The position numbers and the translations under genes are program-made. The notes beneath the pieces were generated by a model. It was not told the origin of the DNA, ran no database searches, and saw only the letters and a list, made by a program, of their open reading frames with translations. From CAMLFJ01 sp040902305 (GTDB lineage Bacteria; Methylomirabilota; Methylomirabilia; Rokubacteriales; CSP1-6), in assembly GCA_040902305.1 (NCBI GenBank), contig JBBDXN010000139.1:11803-75802 (forward strand): DNA of 64,000 bases. Direction: 5' to 3'. Numbering within the stretch: the stretch's first letter is position 1; each line of letters starts with the position of its first letter. Below are positions 1 to 7,669 of the stretch, piece after piece.

Positions 1-290
1 GGCACCTTGTCGCGCACGATCAGCTTCTCGGCGGCGGTGGCGGCTTCCTTCGGGTCCGACTTGTTGTCCTCGATCAGGAGCTCGACCTTGCGGCCCAGCA
101 CGCCGCCCTTGGCGTTGATCCAGTCCCGCGCGATCTCGGCGCCCATGCGGACGTAGTTCCCGGAGGCGGCCACCGACCCGGACAGCGGCTGGATGACGCC
201 GACCTTCACCGATTCCTGGGCCGGTGCGGGCGTCGCGAGCGCGGCGACGACGGTGAGCGCGACGGAAAGGGCTCGGATTGCCTGCTTCAT
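1..290 (-). CDS. ABC transporter substrate-binding protein, LivK type (partial, N-terminus only)
   Basis: This gene runs off the left edge, so only the first 96 codons are present, read leftward from an ATG at 290. Residues 1-24 form a signal peptide with a hydrophobic core and an APAQ cleavage region, so the product is periplasmic. The mature start, VKVGVIQPLSG followed by GAEIARDWINAKGG and KVELLIEDNKSDP, is the typical N-terminal lobe of type 1 periplasmic binding proteins of branched-chain amino-acid ABC systems. Such proteins in soil bacteria bind many ligands besides leucine, including aromatic acids and amides. The ligand cannot be told from this fragment. Permeases and ATPases would lie outside the window. 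Confidence 0.85.
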   Translation of the reverse strand, partial: MKQAIRALSVALTVVAALATPAPAQESVKVGVIQPLSGSVAASGNYVRMGAEIARDWINAKGGVLGRKVELLIEDNKSDPKEAATAAEKLIVRDKV

Positions 291-300
291 GACCGACCTC

Positions 301-336
301 CTCTGACCCTTGGACTGGCTCTGACCCTTGGACTGG
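301..336. repeat. Perfect tandem duplication of an 18-bp unit
   Basis: The unit CTCTGACCCTTGGACTGG occurs twice in direct succession, 301-318 and 319-336, just upstream of the start codon at 290. It lies in the leader of the partial binding-protein gene. On the minus strand it supplies CCAGTCCAAGGGTCAGAG twice. Replication slippage is the simplest origin; a duplicated regulatory site is possible. Confidence 0.7.
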
Positions 337-400
337 TTGGATTCGTCCGCGACGTTGTAATCCGCTCCGCTCGCCTCCGCTTCGCCAAGCACGTATCCTA

Positions 401-423
401 CATTTCATGTCACATGTCAAATG
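401..423. promoter_or_regulatory. Candidate operator for the adjacent GntR regulator
   Basis: The stretch CATTTCATGTCACATGTC plus AAATG has complementary ends (CATTT/AAATG), a central 9-bp palindrome ATGTCACAT at 407-415 and a direct repeat of ATGTCA. It sits between two divergent genes and ends nine bases before the -35 box at 432. GntR/FCD regulators usually bind short palindromes next to their own promoter, so this is the best operator candidate here. The assignment is an inference. Confidence 0.4.
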
Positions 424-431
424 AAACCCGA

Positions 432-460
432 TTGACATTGACGCGGGCGGCCCCAAGAAT
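432..460 (+). promoter_or_regulatory. Candidate sigma70-type promoter for the GntR operon
   Basis: A perfect TTGACA (432-437) is followed after 17 bp by AAGAAT (455-460, four of six matches to the -10 consensus). The start codon at 469 is so close that the transcript would be leaderless or nearly so. The candidate operator at 401-423 lies just upstream. Confidence 0.45.
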
Positions 461-468
461 ACGACCCC

Positions 469-1170
469 ATGTCACCCGCGAGATCATCCACCCCCCGCGC
501 CTCGATCGCGCCCCTGCTCCACGAGAGCCTCGGCGAGCGAGTATATCGGACGGTTCGCGACCTGATCCTGAGCCAGGTGTTTCCCCCCGGCTCCAAGCTG
601 AACGTCGAGCAGATCTGCCGTGATCTCGGCGTGAGCCGCACGCCGGTCTGGGACACGATGCGACGCCTCGAGAGCGAGGGCCTGGTCGATACGGTGCCGC
701 GCCACGGCGTCTTCGTGCTGAACTACGGCGCCGACCAGATCCGCGATCTCTTCGCGGTGCGCGGCGCCCTGGAAGCCCTCGCGGTGCGCCAGGCCGCCCG
801 GAACCTCGAACCGGACGAGCGCGCCGGGCTCGAGGCGACCATGAAGGAGCTGGAGGGCGCCGCGGGCGCCGGTGAGATGGAGCAGTACTCGCGCGCCGCC
901 ATCGAGTTCCACGACCGCGTGCTGGCGGCCGCGAAGAACCAGGTCCTGAGCCGCCTGCTCGAGAACGTCTACGCCCAGATCCTGGTCCTGCGCCTGCGAT
1001 CGCTCTACCTCCCGGAGCGGGTCGAGTCGAGCGTCGCCGAGCACCGGGAGATCTTCGAGGCGGTGCGGGCCGGCGACGCCGAGCGCGGCGAGCGCCTGGC
1101 CCGGGCCCACGCCGATCACGTGCTGCAGGACGGGCTCGAGTTCACGCGGCGGAGCGAGGAGAGCCGGTGA
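469..1170 (+). CDS. GntR family transcriptional regulator, FCD (FadR) subgroup
   Basis: A 233-residue DNA-binding repressor or activator, predicted to sense a metabolite of the operon it heads. Residues about 17-83 form the winged helix-turn-helix (LGERVYRTVRDLI, then LGVSRTPVWDTMRRLE and a DTVPRHGVFV wing). Residues 90-222 are the all-helical FCD ligand domain, with the metal/ligand histidines expected in this family at H148 (EFHDR), H192 (EHREI) and H214 (ARAHADH). Length is normal. The stop overlaps the next start (GTGA), so it is translationally coupled to the SDR. Autoregulation through the palindrome at 401-423 is likely but inferred. The effector is unknown. Confidence 0.9.
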   Translation: MSPARSSTPRASIAPLLHESLGERVYRTVRDLILSQVFPPGSKLNVEQICRDLGVSRTPVWDTMRRLESEGLVDTVPRHGVFVLNYGADQIRDLFAVRGALEALAVRQAARNLEPDERAGLEATMKELEGAAGAGEMEQYSRAAIEFHDRVLAAAKNQVLSRLLENVYAQILVLRLRSLYLPERVESSVAEHREIFEAVRAGDAERGERLARAHADHVLQDGLEFTRRSEESR

Positions 1171-1925
1171 CGGGACGGCTCGAGGGCAGCGTGGCGGTCA
1201 TCACCGGTGGCGCGGCCGGCCTCGGCTTCGCCTACGCCCGCCGCTTCCTCGACGAGGGCGCCGGCGTGTTCATCGCCGACATCACGGACCCCGCGGAAGC
1301 GCTCCGCCGTCTGGACGCGAGCGACCGCGCGGCCGGGTGTCGGGTGGACGTGGCCTCGGCCCCGGCGGTGGCGGCCATGGTGGACGCGGCGTGCCGCCGC
1401 TTCGGGCGCATCGACGTCCTGGTCAACAACGCAGCGGTCTTCGCCACGCTCAAGCCCCAGCCCTTCGACGCGATCCCGGAGGAGGAGTGGGACCGCGTGA
1501 TGGCGGTGAATGTCCGCGGCATGTGGAACTGCGTGAAGGCGGTGGCCCCGGTCATGCGGGCGCAGAAGGGCGGGCGCATCGTCAACGTGGCCTCCGCGAT
1601 CGTGGCCAAGGGCACCCCGTTCCTCCTCCACTATGTCACGTCGAAGGGCGCGGTGATCGCGCTGACCCGCGCCCTCGCCCGCGAGCTGGGCGACGACGGC
1701 ATCGCGGTGAACGCGGTGGCGCCCGGCCTCATCCTGAGCGACACCGTGCAGGCCAACCCGGCCGTCACCGCCTTCCAGGCGGCCGCGGTGCTACAGTCGC
1801 GCGCCTTCAAGCGCGACGCGCTCCCTGAAGACGTAGAGGGCGCGGTGTTCTTCCTCGCCTCGACGGACAGCGCCTTCATGACCGGGCAGACCCTGGTCGT
1901 GGACGGCGGCTCGGTCTTCCTGTAG
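1167..1925 (+). CDS. Short-chain dehydrogenase/reductase (SDR)
   Basis: A 252-residue classical SDR, a cytoplasmic NAD(P)-dependent oxidoreductase acting on an alcohol or ketone. The cofactor motif TGGAAGLG lies at residues 13-20, an Asp after the second strand (D38) favours NAD(H), NNAA is at 87-90, and the catalytic triad is S143, Y156 and K160 (YVTSK). The C-terminus ends in the usual VVDGGS. It starts with GTG overlapping the regulator stop and is followed 12 bp later by the oxygenase gene. The substrate is presumably an intermediate of the pathway encoded by this operon; the family is too broad to name it. Confidence 0.9.
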   Translation: MTGRLEGSVAVITGGAAGLGFAYARRFLDEGAGVFIADITDPAEALRRLDASDRAAGCRVDVASAPAVAAMVDAACRRFGRIDVLVNNAAVFATLKPQPFDAIPEEEWDRVMAVNVRGMWNCVKAVAPVMRAQKGGRIVNVASAIVAKGTPFLLHYVTSKGAVIALTRALARELGDDGIAVNAVAPGLILSDTVQANPAVTAFQAAAVLQSRAFKRDALPEDVEGAVFFLASTDSAFMTGQTLVVDGGSVFL

Positions 1926-1937
1926 GAGGCGCTCGCC

Positions 1938-2957
1938 ATGCTCACCACCGTTCCGGTCATCGACCTCGCCCCGTTCACCGACGGCACGCCCGGCGGCCCC
2001 GCCGCGGTGGCGCGCGCGGTCAACGCGGCCTGCACCGACATCGGCTTCTTCACGGTCGCCGGCCACGGGGTGCCGCCCAGCCTGGTAGAGCGCATGCTGG
2101 ACACCTCGCGCGCCTTCTTCGATCTGCCCGCGCCCGACAAGCAGGCGGTGAAGCGCCCGCGGCCGGAGCAGAGCCGCGGCTATCTCGCGCTGGGCGACGA
2201 GAATCTCTCCTACAGCCGCGGCGACGCCACCACCACCGATCTCAAGGAGTTCTTCGCGATCGGCCCGGTGGACGTGCCCGACGAGGAGTACTACCGCCGG
2301 CCGGAGGCCTACCCGTCGTTCGCGCCGAACCTCTGGCCCGCGCGGCCGCCCGGGTTCCGCGCGGTGTGGACCGAGTATTACCGCGCCATGGAGACGCTGG
2401 CCGCGCGGGTCATGCGCATCTTCGCGGTGGCGCTCGATCTGCCCGCGGACTTCTTCCGCGACACGACGGACCGGCACATCAGCGGCATCCGCGCGAACCA
2501 CTACCCCGAGCAGGTCGAGGCGCCCCGGCCGGGTCAGATCCGCGCGGGCGCCCACACCGACTACGGCGCGGTCACGATCCTGCTGCCCGACGACGTGCCC
2601 GGGCTCGAGGTCCTGAACCGGCGGGGCGAGTGGATCGCGGTCATCCCGCCCGCCGGCGCCTTCGTCTGCAATATCGGCGATCTCATGCAGCACTGGACCA
2701 ACGACCGCTGGATCTCGACCATGCACCGCGTGGTGAACCCGCCGCGCGAGGCCGCCACCGGCAACCGCCGGCTCTCGATCCCATTCTTCCACCAGCCGAA
2801 CTACGACGCCCTGATCGAGTGCCTGCCGAGCTGCTGCGGCCCCGACCATCCGCCGCGCTACGAGCCGGTCACCTCCGGCCAGCACCGGCTCACCAAGTTC
2901 CTGCGGGGCGGCGGCGCGGCCGCGCCGGGGCCGCGAGGCCAACATCATGAGCGCTGA
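1938..2957 (+). CDS. 2-oxoglutarate/Fe(II)-dependent oxygenase, isopenicillin-N-synthase-like
   Basis: A 339-residue non-haem iron oxygenase. The N-terminal segment (VPVIDLAPF, then GFFTVAGHGVP, residues 5-46) is the DIOX_N domain. The double-stranded beta-helix core carries the iron ligands H206-x-D208 (HTDYG) and H263 (MHRVV), and the 2OG-anchoring R278-x-S280 (RRLS). All catalytic residues are present and the length is normal. A clear Shine-Dalgarno (TAGGAGG, 8 bp spacing) supports the ATG at 1938. Its last 11 bp overlap the next gene. Relatives hydroxylate, desaturate or ring-close amino-acid-like or xenobiotic substrates. A biosynthetic beta-lactam role is not suggested, because the neighbours look catabolic. 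Confidence 0.9.
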   Translation: MLTTVPVIDLAPFTDGTPGGPAAVARAVNAACTDIGFFTVAGHGVPPSLVERMLDTSRAFFDLPAPDKQAVKRPRPEQSRGYLALGDENLSYSRGDATTTDLKEFFAIGPVDVPDEEYYRRPEAYPSFAPNLWPARPPGFRAVWTEYYRAMETLAARVMRIFAVALDLPADFFRDTTDRHISGIRANHYPEQVEAPRPGQIRAGAHTDYGAVTILLPDDVPGLEVLNRRGEWIAVIPPAGAFVCNIGDLMQHWTNDRWISTMHRVVNPPREAATGNRRLSIPFFHQPNYDALIECLPSCCGPDHPPRYEPVTSGQHRLTKFLRGGGAAAPGPRGQHHER

Positions 2958-4005
2958 GACGAAGACCTCGTGGGACCGCTACGCGGCGGCGCTGCCGTCG
3001 ATCGCCGCCGCGGTCGGCCGCACCCCGCTCGTGCGGCTGAACCGCGTCACCCGCGACGTGACGCCCGCGATCTACGTGAAGGTCGAGTGGTACGGGGCCA
3101 CCGGCAGCCTCAAGGACCGCATCTATCTGCACATGTTCGAGCGGGCGGAGGCGCGCGGCGATCTCGAGCCCGGCATGCAGGTGCTCGAGTGCTCCACCGG
3201 CAACGCCGGCATCGCGTGCGCCTGGGTCTCGGCGGTCAAGGGCTACCCCTGCACCATCGTGATGCCGGAGGGCATGAGCGAGGAGCGCAAGAAGATCATG
3301 CGCGCCTACGGCGCCGAGCTGGTCTTCACCCCGGGCGGGGAGAGCGACGTGGATCTCTCCCTCGAGCGGCTGCGCGGCATCCGCGATGCCGCGCCCGGCC
3401 GCTACTGGGTGCCGGGCCAGTTCGACAACCCCGATAACGTCGAGGCCCACATCCTGACGACCGGCCCGGAAATCTGGGCGCAGTCCGGCGGGCGCATCGG
3501 GGCCTTCGTGGACTCGCAGGGCTCGGGCGGCCTCCTCACCGGCGTCGGCCGCTACCTCCGGAGCCGCGACTCCCAGGTGAAGCTCTACGCGGTGGAGCCC
3601 GCCGAGTGCGCGCTGCTCTCCCGTCGGGCCTGGGGCCACCACGGCATCGAGGGCATCGGCGACGGCTTCGTGCCCCGCAATCTCGACGTCTCATTGCTCA
3701 CCGGCGTGATCACCACCACCACCGAGGAGAGCGTGGACATCGCCCGGCGGCTGGCGCGCGAGGAGGGCCTCTTCTGCGGCATCTCGAGCGGCTGCAACGT
3801 GGCCGCCGCGCTCAAGCTCGCCCGGCGCCATCCCGAGCTGCCGTCGGTGGTGACGATCATCAACGACACCGGCCAGCGCTACTTCACCACCCCGCTCTGC
3901 GGGGAGGCCAAGCACGTGGAGATCCCGGAGCGGGAGCACCCGCTCGACGCCTACACCGTCGAGCAGCTCGACCGATACCAGCAGACCTGGGAGGTGCTCG
4001 CGTGA
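2947..4005 (+). CDS. PLP-dependent cysteine-synthase-like enzyme (fold type II)
   Basis: A 352-residue member of the tryptophan-synthase-beta/cysteine-synthase superfamily. The PLP lysine is K56 in GSLKDR, the substrate loop STGNAGIA follows at about 81-88, the phosphate-binding loop GSGGLLTG lies near residue 180, and GISSGCN near 280 contacts the PLP ring. These features fit beta-elimination or beta-replacement on serine, cysteine or related amino acids. Context argues against housekeeping cysteine synthesis: it is embedded between an oxygenase and CoA-transferase genes, overlapping both neighbours. It could cleave a C-S, C-O or C-N bond of the operon's substrate. Reaction uncertain. Confidence 0.85.
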   Translation: MSAETKTSWDRYAAALPSIAAAVGRTPLVRLNRVTRDVTPAIYVKVEWYGATGSLKDRIYLHMFERAEARGDLEPGMQVLECSTGNAGIACAWVSAVKGYPCTIVMPEGMSEERKKIMRAYGAELVFTPGGESDVDLSLERLRGIRDAAPGRYWVPGQFDNPDNVEAHILTTGPEIWAQSGGRIGAFVDSQGSGGLLTGVGRYLRSRDSQVKLYAVEPAECALLSRRAWGHHGIEGIGDGFVPRNLDVSLLTGVITTTTEESVDIARRLAREEGLFCGISSGCNVAAALKLARRHPELPSVVTIINDTGQRYFTTPLCGEAKHVEIPEREHPLDAYTVEQLDRYQQTWEVLA

Positions 4006-4964
4006 CAATCGCGCCGCGCGAGTACGACTTCGTCGCCGCCCGCGAGCGCCTGGAGGCCAAGCCCAAGTCGGCCGGGCCCAAGCTCGGCTCCCTGGAGGAC
4101 GCGGTCGCGCGGATCAAGAACGGCGACCATCTGGCGATCGGCGGCTGCCTCTTCTCCCGCACCCCGCTCGCGCTGGTGTGGGCGTTGCTGCGCGGCCGGC
4201 CGCAGGGCCTCACCTTCTCGCGCAACCTCATGTGCTACGAGGGCGAGTGGGGCATGGTGTCGGGCGCGGTGAGCAAGGTCGTCACCTCCTGGATGGGCAT
4301 CGGCCTGCGCTGGGGACTCTCGCGCATCCAGCGCGAGTTCGTGGAGGCCGGGCGCGTGGAGTTCGAGGAGTGGAGCCATCTCGGGCTCGGCCTGCGCTAC
4401 CGCGCCGCCGCGATGGGGGTGCCCTTCCTGCCCTCGCTCACCATGCTGGGCTCGGATCTCATGGGGGTGGGCGGCTCCCGGACGGTCGAGTGCCCGTACA
4501 CCGGCCGCACGCTTCACGCGGTGCCCGCGCTCTTCCCGGACGTGGCGTTGCTCCACGTCCAGAAGGCCGATCGCCTCGGCAACTGCCGGATCGACGGCTA
4601 CCCGCACATGGACGCGGACATCGCCCGCGCCGCCGCCACCGTGCTGGTGACCGCGGAGGAGATCGTCTCCGAGGACGAGATCCGGCTCCATCCGGACCGG
4701 ACCGTCATCCCGGGCTTCCTGGTGGACGCGCTCGCCCACGTGCCGTACGGCTCCTATCCGCACGAGTGCTACGGCGTCTACGACGCCGAGCCCGAGCACT
4801 TCACGGCCTACGTGGACGGGATCCAGAAGCGCGGCGCGGCGGGCGTGGCCGACTACCTCGATCGCTACGTCTACGCTCCGGGGAGGCATGCCGACTACCT
4901 GACCCTCTTCGGCGAGGCGCGGATGACCGACGCGGCCACCCGGGCCCGGATGCTCACCACATGA
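4002..4964 (+). CDS. CoA-transferase subunit A (glutaconate CoA-transferase GctA-like)
   Basis: A 320-residue alpha subunit of a family I CoA-transferase. The start is the GTG at 4002, which overlaps the preceding stop by four bases (GTGA). The N-terminal domain has the glycine turn DHLAIGGCLFSRTP (residues 42-55), and a later FPDVALLHVQKADRLGNCR segment is typical of this subunit. It is followed directly by subunit B with an ATGA overlap, so both are made together. The pair would activate a carboxylic acid, or release a product acid, using a CoA donor such as succinyl- or acetyl-CoA. The acid is not identifiable. Confidence 0.85.
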   Translation: MTIAPREYDFVAARERLEAKPKSAGPKLGSLEDAVARIKNGDHLAIGGCLFSRTPLALVWALLRGRPQGLTFSRNLMCYEGEWGMVSGAVSKVVTSWMGIGLRWGLSRIQREFVEAGRVEFEEWSHLGLGLRYRAAAMGVPFLPSLTMLGSDLMGVGGSRTVECPYTGRTLHAVPALFPDVALLHVQKADRLGNCRIDGYPHMDADIARAAATVLVTAEEIVSEDEIRLHPDRTVIPGFLVDALAHVPYGSYPHECYGVYDAEPEHFTAYVDGIQKRGAAGVADYLDRYVYAPGRHADYLTLFGEARMTDAATRARMLTT

Positions 4965-5722
4965 GCGTCACCGCCAACGAGCTGCTGGCCGTGATGGGGG
5001 CCCGCGAGCTGCGCGACAACACCACCGTGTTCACCGGGGTGGGCGCCCCCATGATGGCCTCGGTGCTGGCGCAGCGCACCCACGCCCCGCGGCTGACCAT
5101 GATGGTCGAGGGCGGCGTCATCGGGCCCACTTGGAAGCCGGGCGAGCTGCCGATCTCCACCAACGAGATGCGCGCCGCCTATCGGGCCCAGATGTTGCCC
5201 GCCATCACCGACGCGTTCCTGCTCGCCCAGCGCGGCTTCTTCGACGTGGGCTTCATCGGAGGCGCCCAGATCGACCGGCACGGCAATCTCAACACCAGCG
5301 CCATCGGCGGCTACGCGCGGCCCAGGGTCAGGCTGCCGGGCAGCGGCGGGGCCAACGACATCATCTCGCTCTGCCGCGAGGTGATCATCCTGACCGTGCA
5401 CGAGAGGCGGCGCTTCACCGAGCGCGTGGACTTCGTCACGAGCCCCGGCTATCTCGAGGGCGGCGACTCGCGGCGACGCGCCGGCCTGCTTTTCGGCGGC
5501 GTCTCCCGCGTGGTCACCACCCTCGGCACCTTCGGGTTCGAGCCCACGAGCCGCCGCATGCAGATCCTGGCCCTCCACCCGGGCGCCACGGTGGAGCAGG
5601 TGCGCGAGCACACCGGCTTCGAGGTGCTGGTGAGCCCGCAGCTCACCACCACGAAACCGCCCACCGACGAGGAGCTGTCGATCCTCCGCATGCTCGATCC
5701 CAAGCGCCAGTTCATCGGATGA
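4961..5722 (+). CDS. CoA-transferase subunit B (glutaconate CoA-transferase GctB-like)
   Basis: A 253-residue beta subunit, starting at the ATG overlapping subunit A's stop. The segment LTMMVEGGVIGP contains E50, which by position matches the catalytic glutamate of the glutaconate CoA-transferase beta subunit; this assignment is from family knowledge, not alignment. Further family landmarks are DVGFIGGAQIDRHGNLN and the glycine-rich LPGSGGANDI. Downstream lies 226 bp of repetitive spacer before the next gene, the only real gap in this operon, so expression beyond it may be reduced or separately initiated. Confidence 0.85.
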   Translation: MSVTANELLAVMGARELRDNTTVFTGVGAPMMASVLAQRTHAPRLTMMVEGGVIGPTWKPGELPISTNEMRAAYRAQMLPAITDAFLLAQRGFFDVGFIGGAQIDRHGNLNTSAIGGYARPRVRLPGSGGANDIISLCREVIILTVHERRRFTERVDFVTSPGYLEGGDSRRRAGLLFGGVSRVVTTLGTFGFEPTSRRMQILALHPGATVEQVREHTGFEVLVSPQLTTTKPPTDEELSILRMLDPKRQFIG

Positions 5723-5741
5723 CCCCGTCCATTGCCCGAAA

Positions 5742-5863
5742 CCCCCTCTCCCTGGCCCTCTCCCCCAAGGGGGAGAGGGGATCGACCGGACTATCTCCCT
5801 CTCCCCCGTGGGGAATCGACCGGGCTTCTCCCTCTCCCCCCTGGGGAGAGGGCAGGGTGAGGG
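5742..5863 (+). repeat. REP-like palindromes, three copies
   Basis: Three imperfect hairpins built on CCCTCTCCCC...GGGGAGAGGG lie in the CoA-transferase/LLM spacer at about 5742-5780, 5794-5814 and 5827-5863. The last has the longest form, ending GGGGAGAGGGCAGGGTGAGG, the tail shared with copies near 9523, 12377, 27071, 30891, 43661 and 45145. They can fold as RNA and may act as attenuators or mRNA-stability elements inside the operon. No mobilising gene is nearby. Confidence 0.75.
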
Positions 5864-5925
5864 GTCCAGAGGTGGGTCCAGAGGTGGGTCCAGAGGTGAG
5901 GGGTCCAGAGGTGAGGGGTCCAGAG
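5857..5925 (+). repeat. Tandem array of 15- and 12-bp units (GTGAGGGGTCCAGAG)
   Basis: Five head-to-tail units follow directly from the REP-like tail: GTGAGGGGTCCAGAG at 5857-5871, two 12-bp versions lacking three bases (GTGGGTCCAGAG, 5872-5895) and two full 15-bp units (5896-5925). The array ends 23 bp before the LLM gene start. The unit shares its first nine bases with arrays at 31103 and 45081. Confidence 0.85.
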
Positions 5926-5948
5926 ACGACGAGGAACACGGAGACCCC

Positions 5949-6884
5949 ATGACCGACTTCGGATTGGCCATCCGCAACTTCGTGGGCCCGGGCGAGGTCC
6001 CCGATATCCAGGGCCTCTACGCCTACGCGGAGCGCGCCGAAGCGCTCGGCTTCGAATCGCTCTGGGCCTGGGACCACGTGCTGCTCGGCGTGGAGCCCTC
6101 CTTCCCCATCGTGGACTCGATCACGATGCTGGGCGCCGTCGCGGCGCGAACGCACAAGATCAAGCTCGGCACCGGGGTGCTGGTGCTGCCGCTGCGCAAC
6201 CCGGTGGTCGCGGCCAAAACCCTCGGCAGCCTCGACGTCATCTCGGGCGGCCGCCTGATCCTGGGCGTGGCCGCCGGCTGGTACGCGCGCGAGTTCGACG
6301 CGGTCGGGGTGCCGTTCAAGCAGCGCGGGCGCCAGTTCGAGCGTAACCTCGACATCCTGATGCGCCTCTGGACCCAGGACCGCGTGACCCTGAAGGTCGA
6401 CGAGTTCAACCTGCGGGAGGCGGTGATGGTCCCTCGCACCGCGCAGCGCCCGCGCCCGCCCGTGCTGATCGGCGGCTACGTGGACGCGGTCCTGCGGCGC
6501 GCAGGCAGGGTCGGCGACGGCTGGCTGACCTATTTCTACACCCCGGAGAGCTTCACGAAGTCGTGGGAGAAGGTGAAGGCCTTCGCCCGCGAGGCCGGTC
6601 GCGACCCCGCCGCGTTGACCGCCACGAATCAACTGGCGGTCTACGTGGGGCGATCCCGCGAGGAGACCACCGCCGACATGCGTCAGTGGCTCTCCACCGA
6701 GTGGGACACCGCGGCCTGGAGCGAGTCCACCATCGATCACGCCATCCACGGGTCGGTGGACGAGTGCATCGAGCAGCTCCGCGCCCACGTGAAGACCGGC
6801 GTGCACCGGATCATCCTGATCCCGTACCGCTATCAACCCGAGCAGGTCGAGCGCATCGCCAAGGAGGTCTTGCCCAAGCTATGA
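5949..6884 (+). CDS. LLM-class (luciferase-like) flavin-dependent oxidoreductase
   Basis: A 311-residue bacterial-luciferase-like enzyme using FMN or F420, fold TIM barrel, cytoplasmic. The ATG at 5949 is chosen because it has a GGAG at six bases and because upstream in-frame codons only translate the repeat array. Recognisable segments are AEALGFESLWAWDH, RTHKIKLGTGVLVLPLRNP and the SGGRLILGVAAGW loop near residue 100. The stop overlaps the pxpA start (ATGA). It is the first of three LLM genes here. Members oxidise or cleave many ring or sulfonate substrates; no substrate can be assigned. Confidence 0.85.
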   Translation: MTDFGLAIRNFVGPGEVPDIQGLYAYAERAEALGFESLWAWDHVLLGVEPSFPIVDSITMLGAVAARTHKIKLGTGVLVLPLRNPVVAAKTLGSLDVISGGRLILGVAAGWYAREFDAVGVPFKQRGRQFERNLDILMRLWTQDRVTLKVDEFNLREAVMVPRTAQRPRPPVLIGGYVDAVLRRAGRVGDGWLTYFYTPESFTKSWEKVKAFAREAGRDPAALTATNQLAVYVGRSREETTADMRQWLSTEWDTAAWSESTIDHAIHGSVDECIEQLRAHVKTGVHRIILIPYRYQPEQVERIAKEVLPKL

Positions 6885-7669
6885 GCCAGCCCATCCACAT
6901 CGATATCAACTGCGACATGGGAGAGAGCTACGGCCGGTGGACCCTCGGCCACGACGAGGAGGTGATGCCGAACATCACCTCCGCCAATATCGCCTGCGGC
7001 TTCCACGGCGGGGACCCGCACGTCATGCGCCGTACCGTGGAGCTGGCCGTCCAGCACGGCGTGGCGGTGGGCGCGCACCCCGGCCTGCCCGACCTCATGG
7101 GCTTCGGGCGGCGCCGCATGGACGTTTCGCCGGCGGAGCTGAAGGACTATCACCGCTACCAGATCGGCGCCCTCGCCGCGTTCGCGCAGGCCGCGGGCAC
7201 CCGGATCCAGCACGTCAAGCCCCACGGCATCCAGTACCACATGTTCGAGGAGAACCTGCCCCTCGGGCGCGCCACCGCCCTACAGGTCCTCGAGCTGGAC
7301 CCCCAGATCATCCTGATGACCATGGCCATGACGAAGTACGACGCGGAGGCCCGGAAGGTGCAGGGCGTGCGGGTCGCCGCGGAAGGCTTCGCGGACCGCG
7401 TCTACGCCGACGACGGCCAGCTCGTCACCCGCAAGCTCGGCAAGGACGCGCTGATCACCGATCCGGCCCGGGCCGCCGATCAGGCCGTGCGCATGGCGAT
7501 GGAAGGCAAGGTCAGGACGATCACCGGCACCGTGATCGACGCCCGAGTCGAGACCATCTGCATCCACGGCGATAGCCCGGGCTCGGACAAGATCGTGGCC
7601 GCCGTGCGGGAGGGTCTGGTCAAGGCCGGCGCCATCGTCAAGCCGCTCCGGGACTGGCTGCCCCGCTAG
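6881..7669 (+). CDS. pxpA: 5-oxoprolinase subunit A (LamB/YcsF family)
   Basis: A 262-residue LamB/YcsF protein. Characteristic motifs are DINCDMGESYG (residues 8-18), NIACGFHGGDP (about 38-48), GAHPGLPD and VKPHG. In characterised bacteria PxpA works with PxpB and PxpC in ATP-dependent opening of 5-oxoproline to glutamate. No pxpB or pxpC lies nearby, so here it may open or hydrolyse another lactam or amide produced in the operon. It is the last gene of the operon and starts inside the LLM stop codon. Family assignment is firm; 5-oxoproline as substrate is not. Confidence 0.8.
   Translation: MSQPIHIDINCDMGESYGRWTLGHDEEVMPNITSANIACGFHGGDPHVMRRTVELAVQHGVAVGAHPGLPDLMGFGRRRMDVSPAELKDYHRYQIGALAAFAQAAGTRIQHVKPHGIQYHMFEENLPLGRATALQVLELDPQIILMTMAMTKYDAEARKVQGVRVAAEGFADRVYADDGQLVTRKLGKDALITDPARAADQAVRMAMEGKVRTITGTVIDARVETICIHGDSPGSDKIVAAVREGLVKAGAIVKPLRDWLPR

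Noticed and set aside
1938..2957. Isopenicillin N synthase in a beta-lactam cluster
   Set aside because: No peptide synthetase or other antibiotic genes nearby; the family is broad and the context is catabolic.
2947..4005. Housekeeping cysteine synthase
   Set aside because: Family fits, but overlap with catabolic genes and absence of sulfur-assimilation genes argue for another reaction; named only as cysteine-synthase-like.
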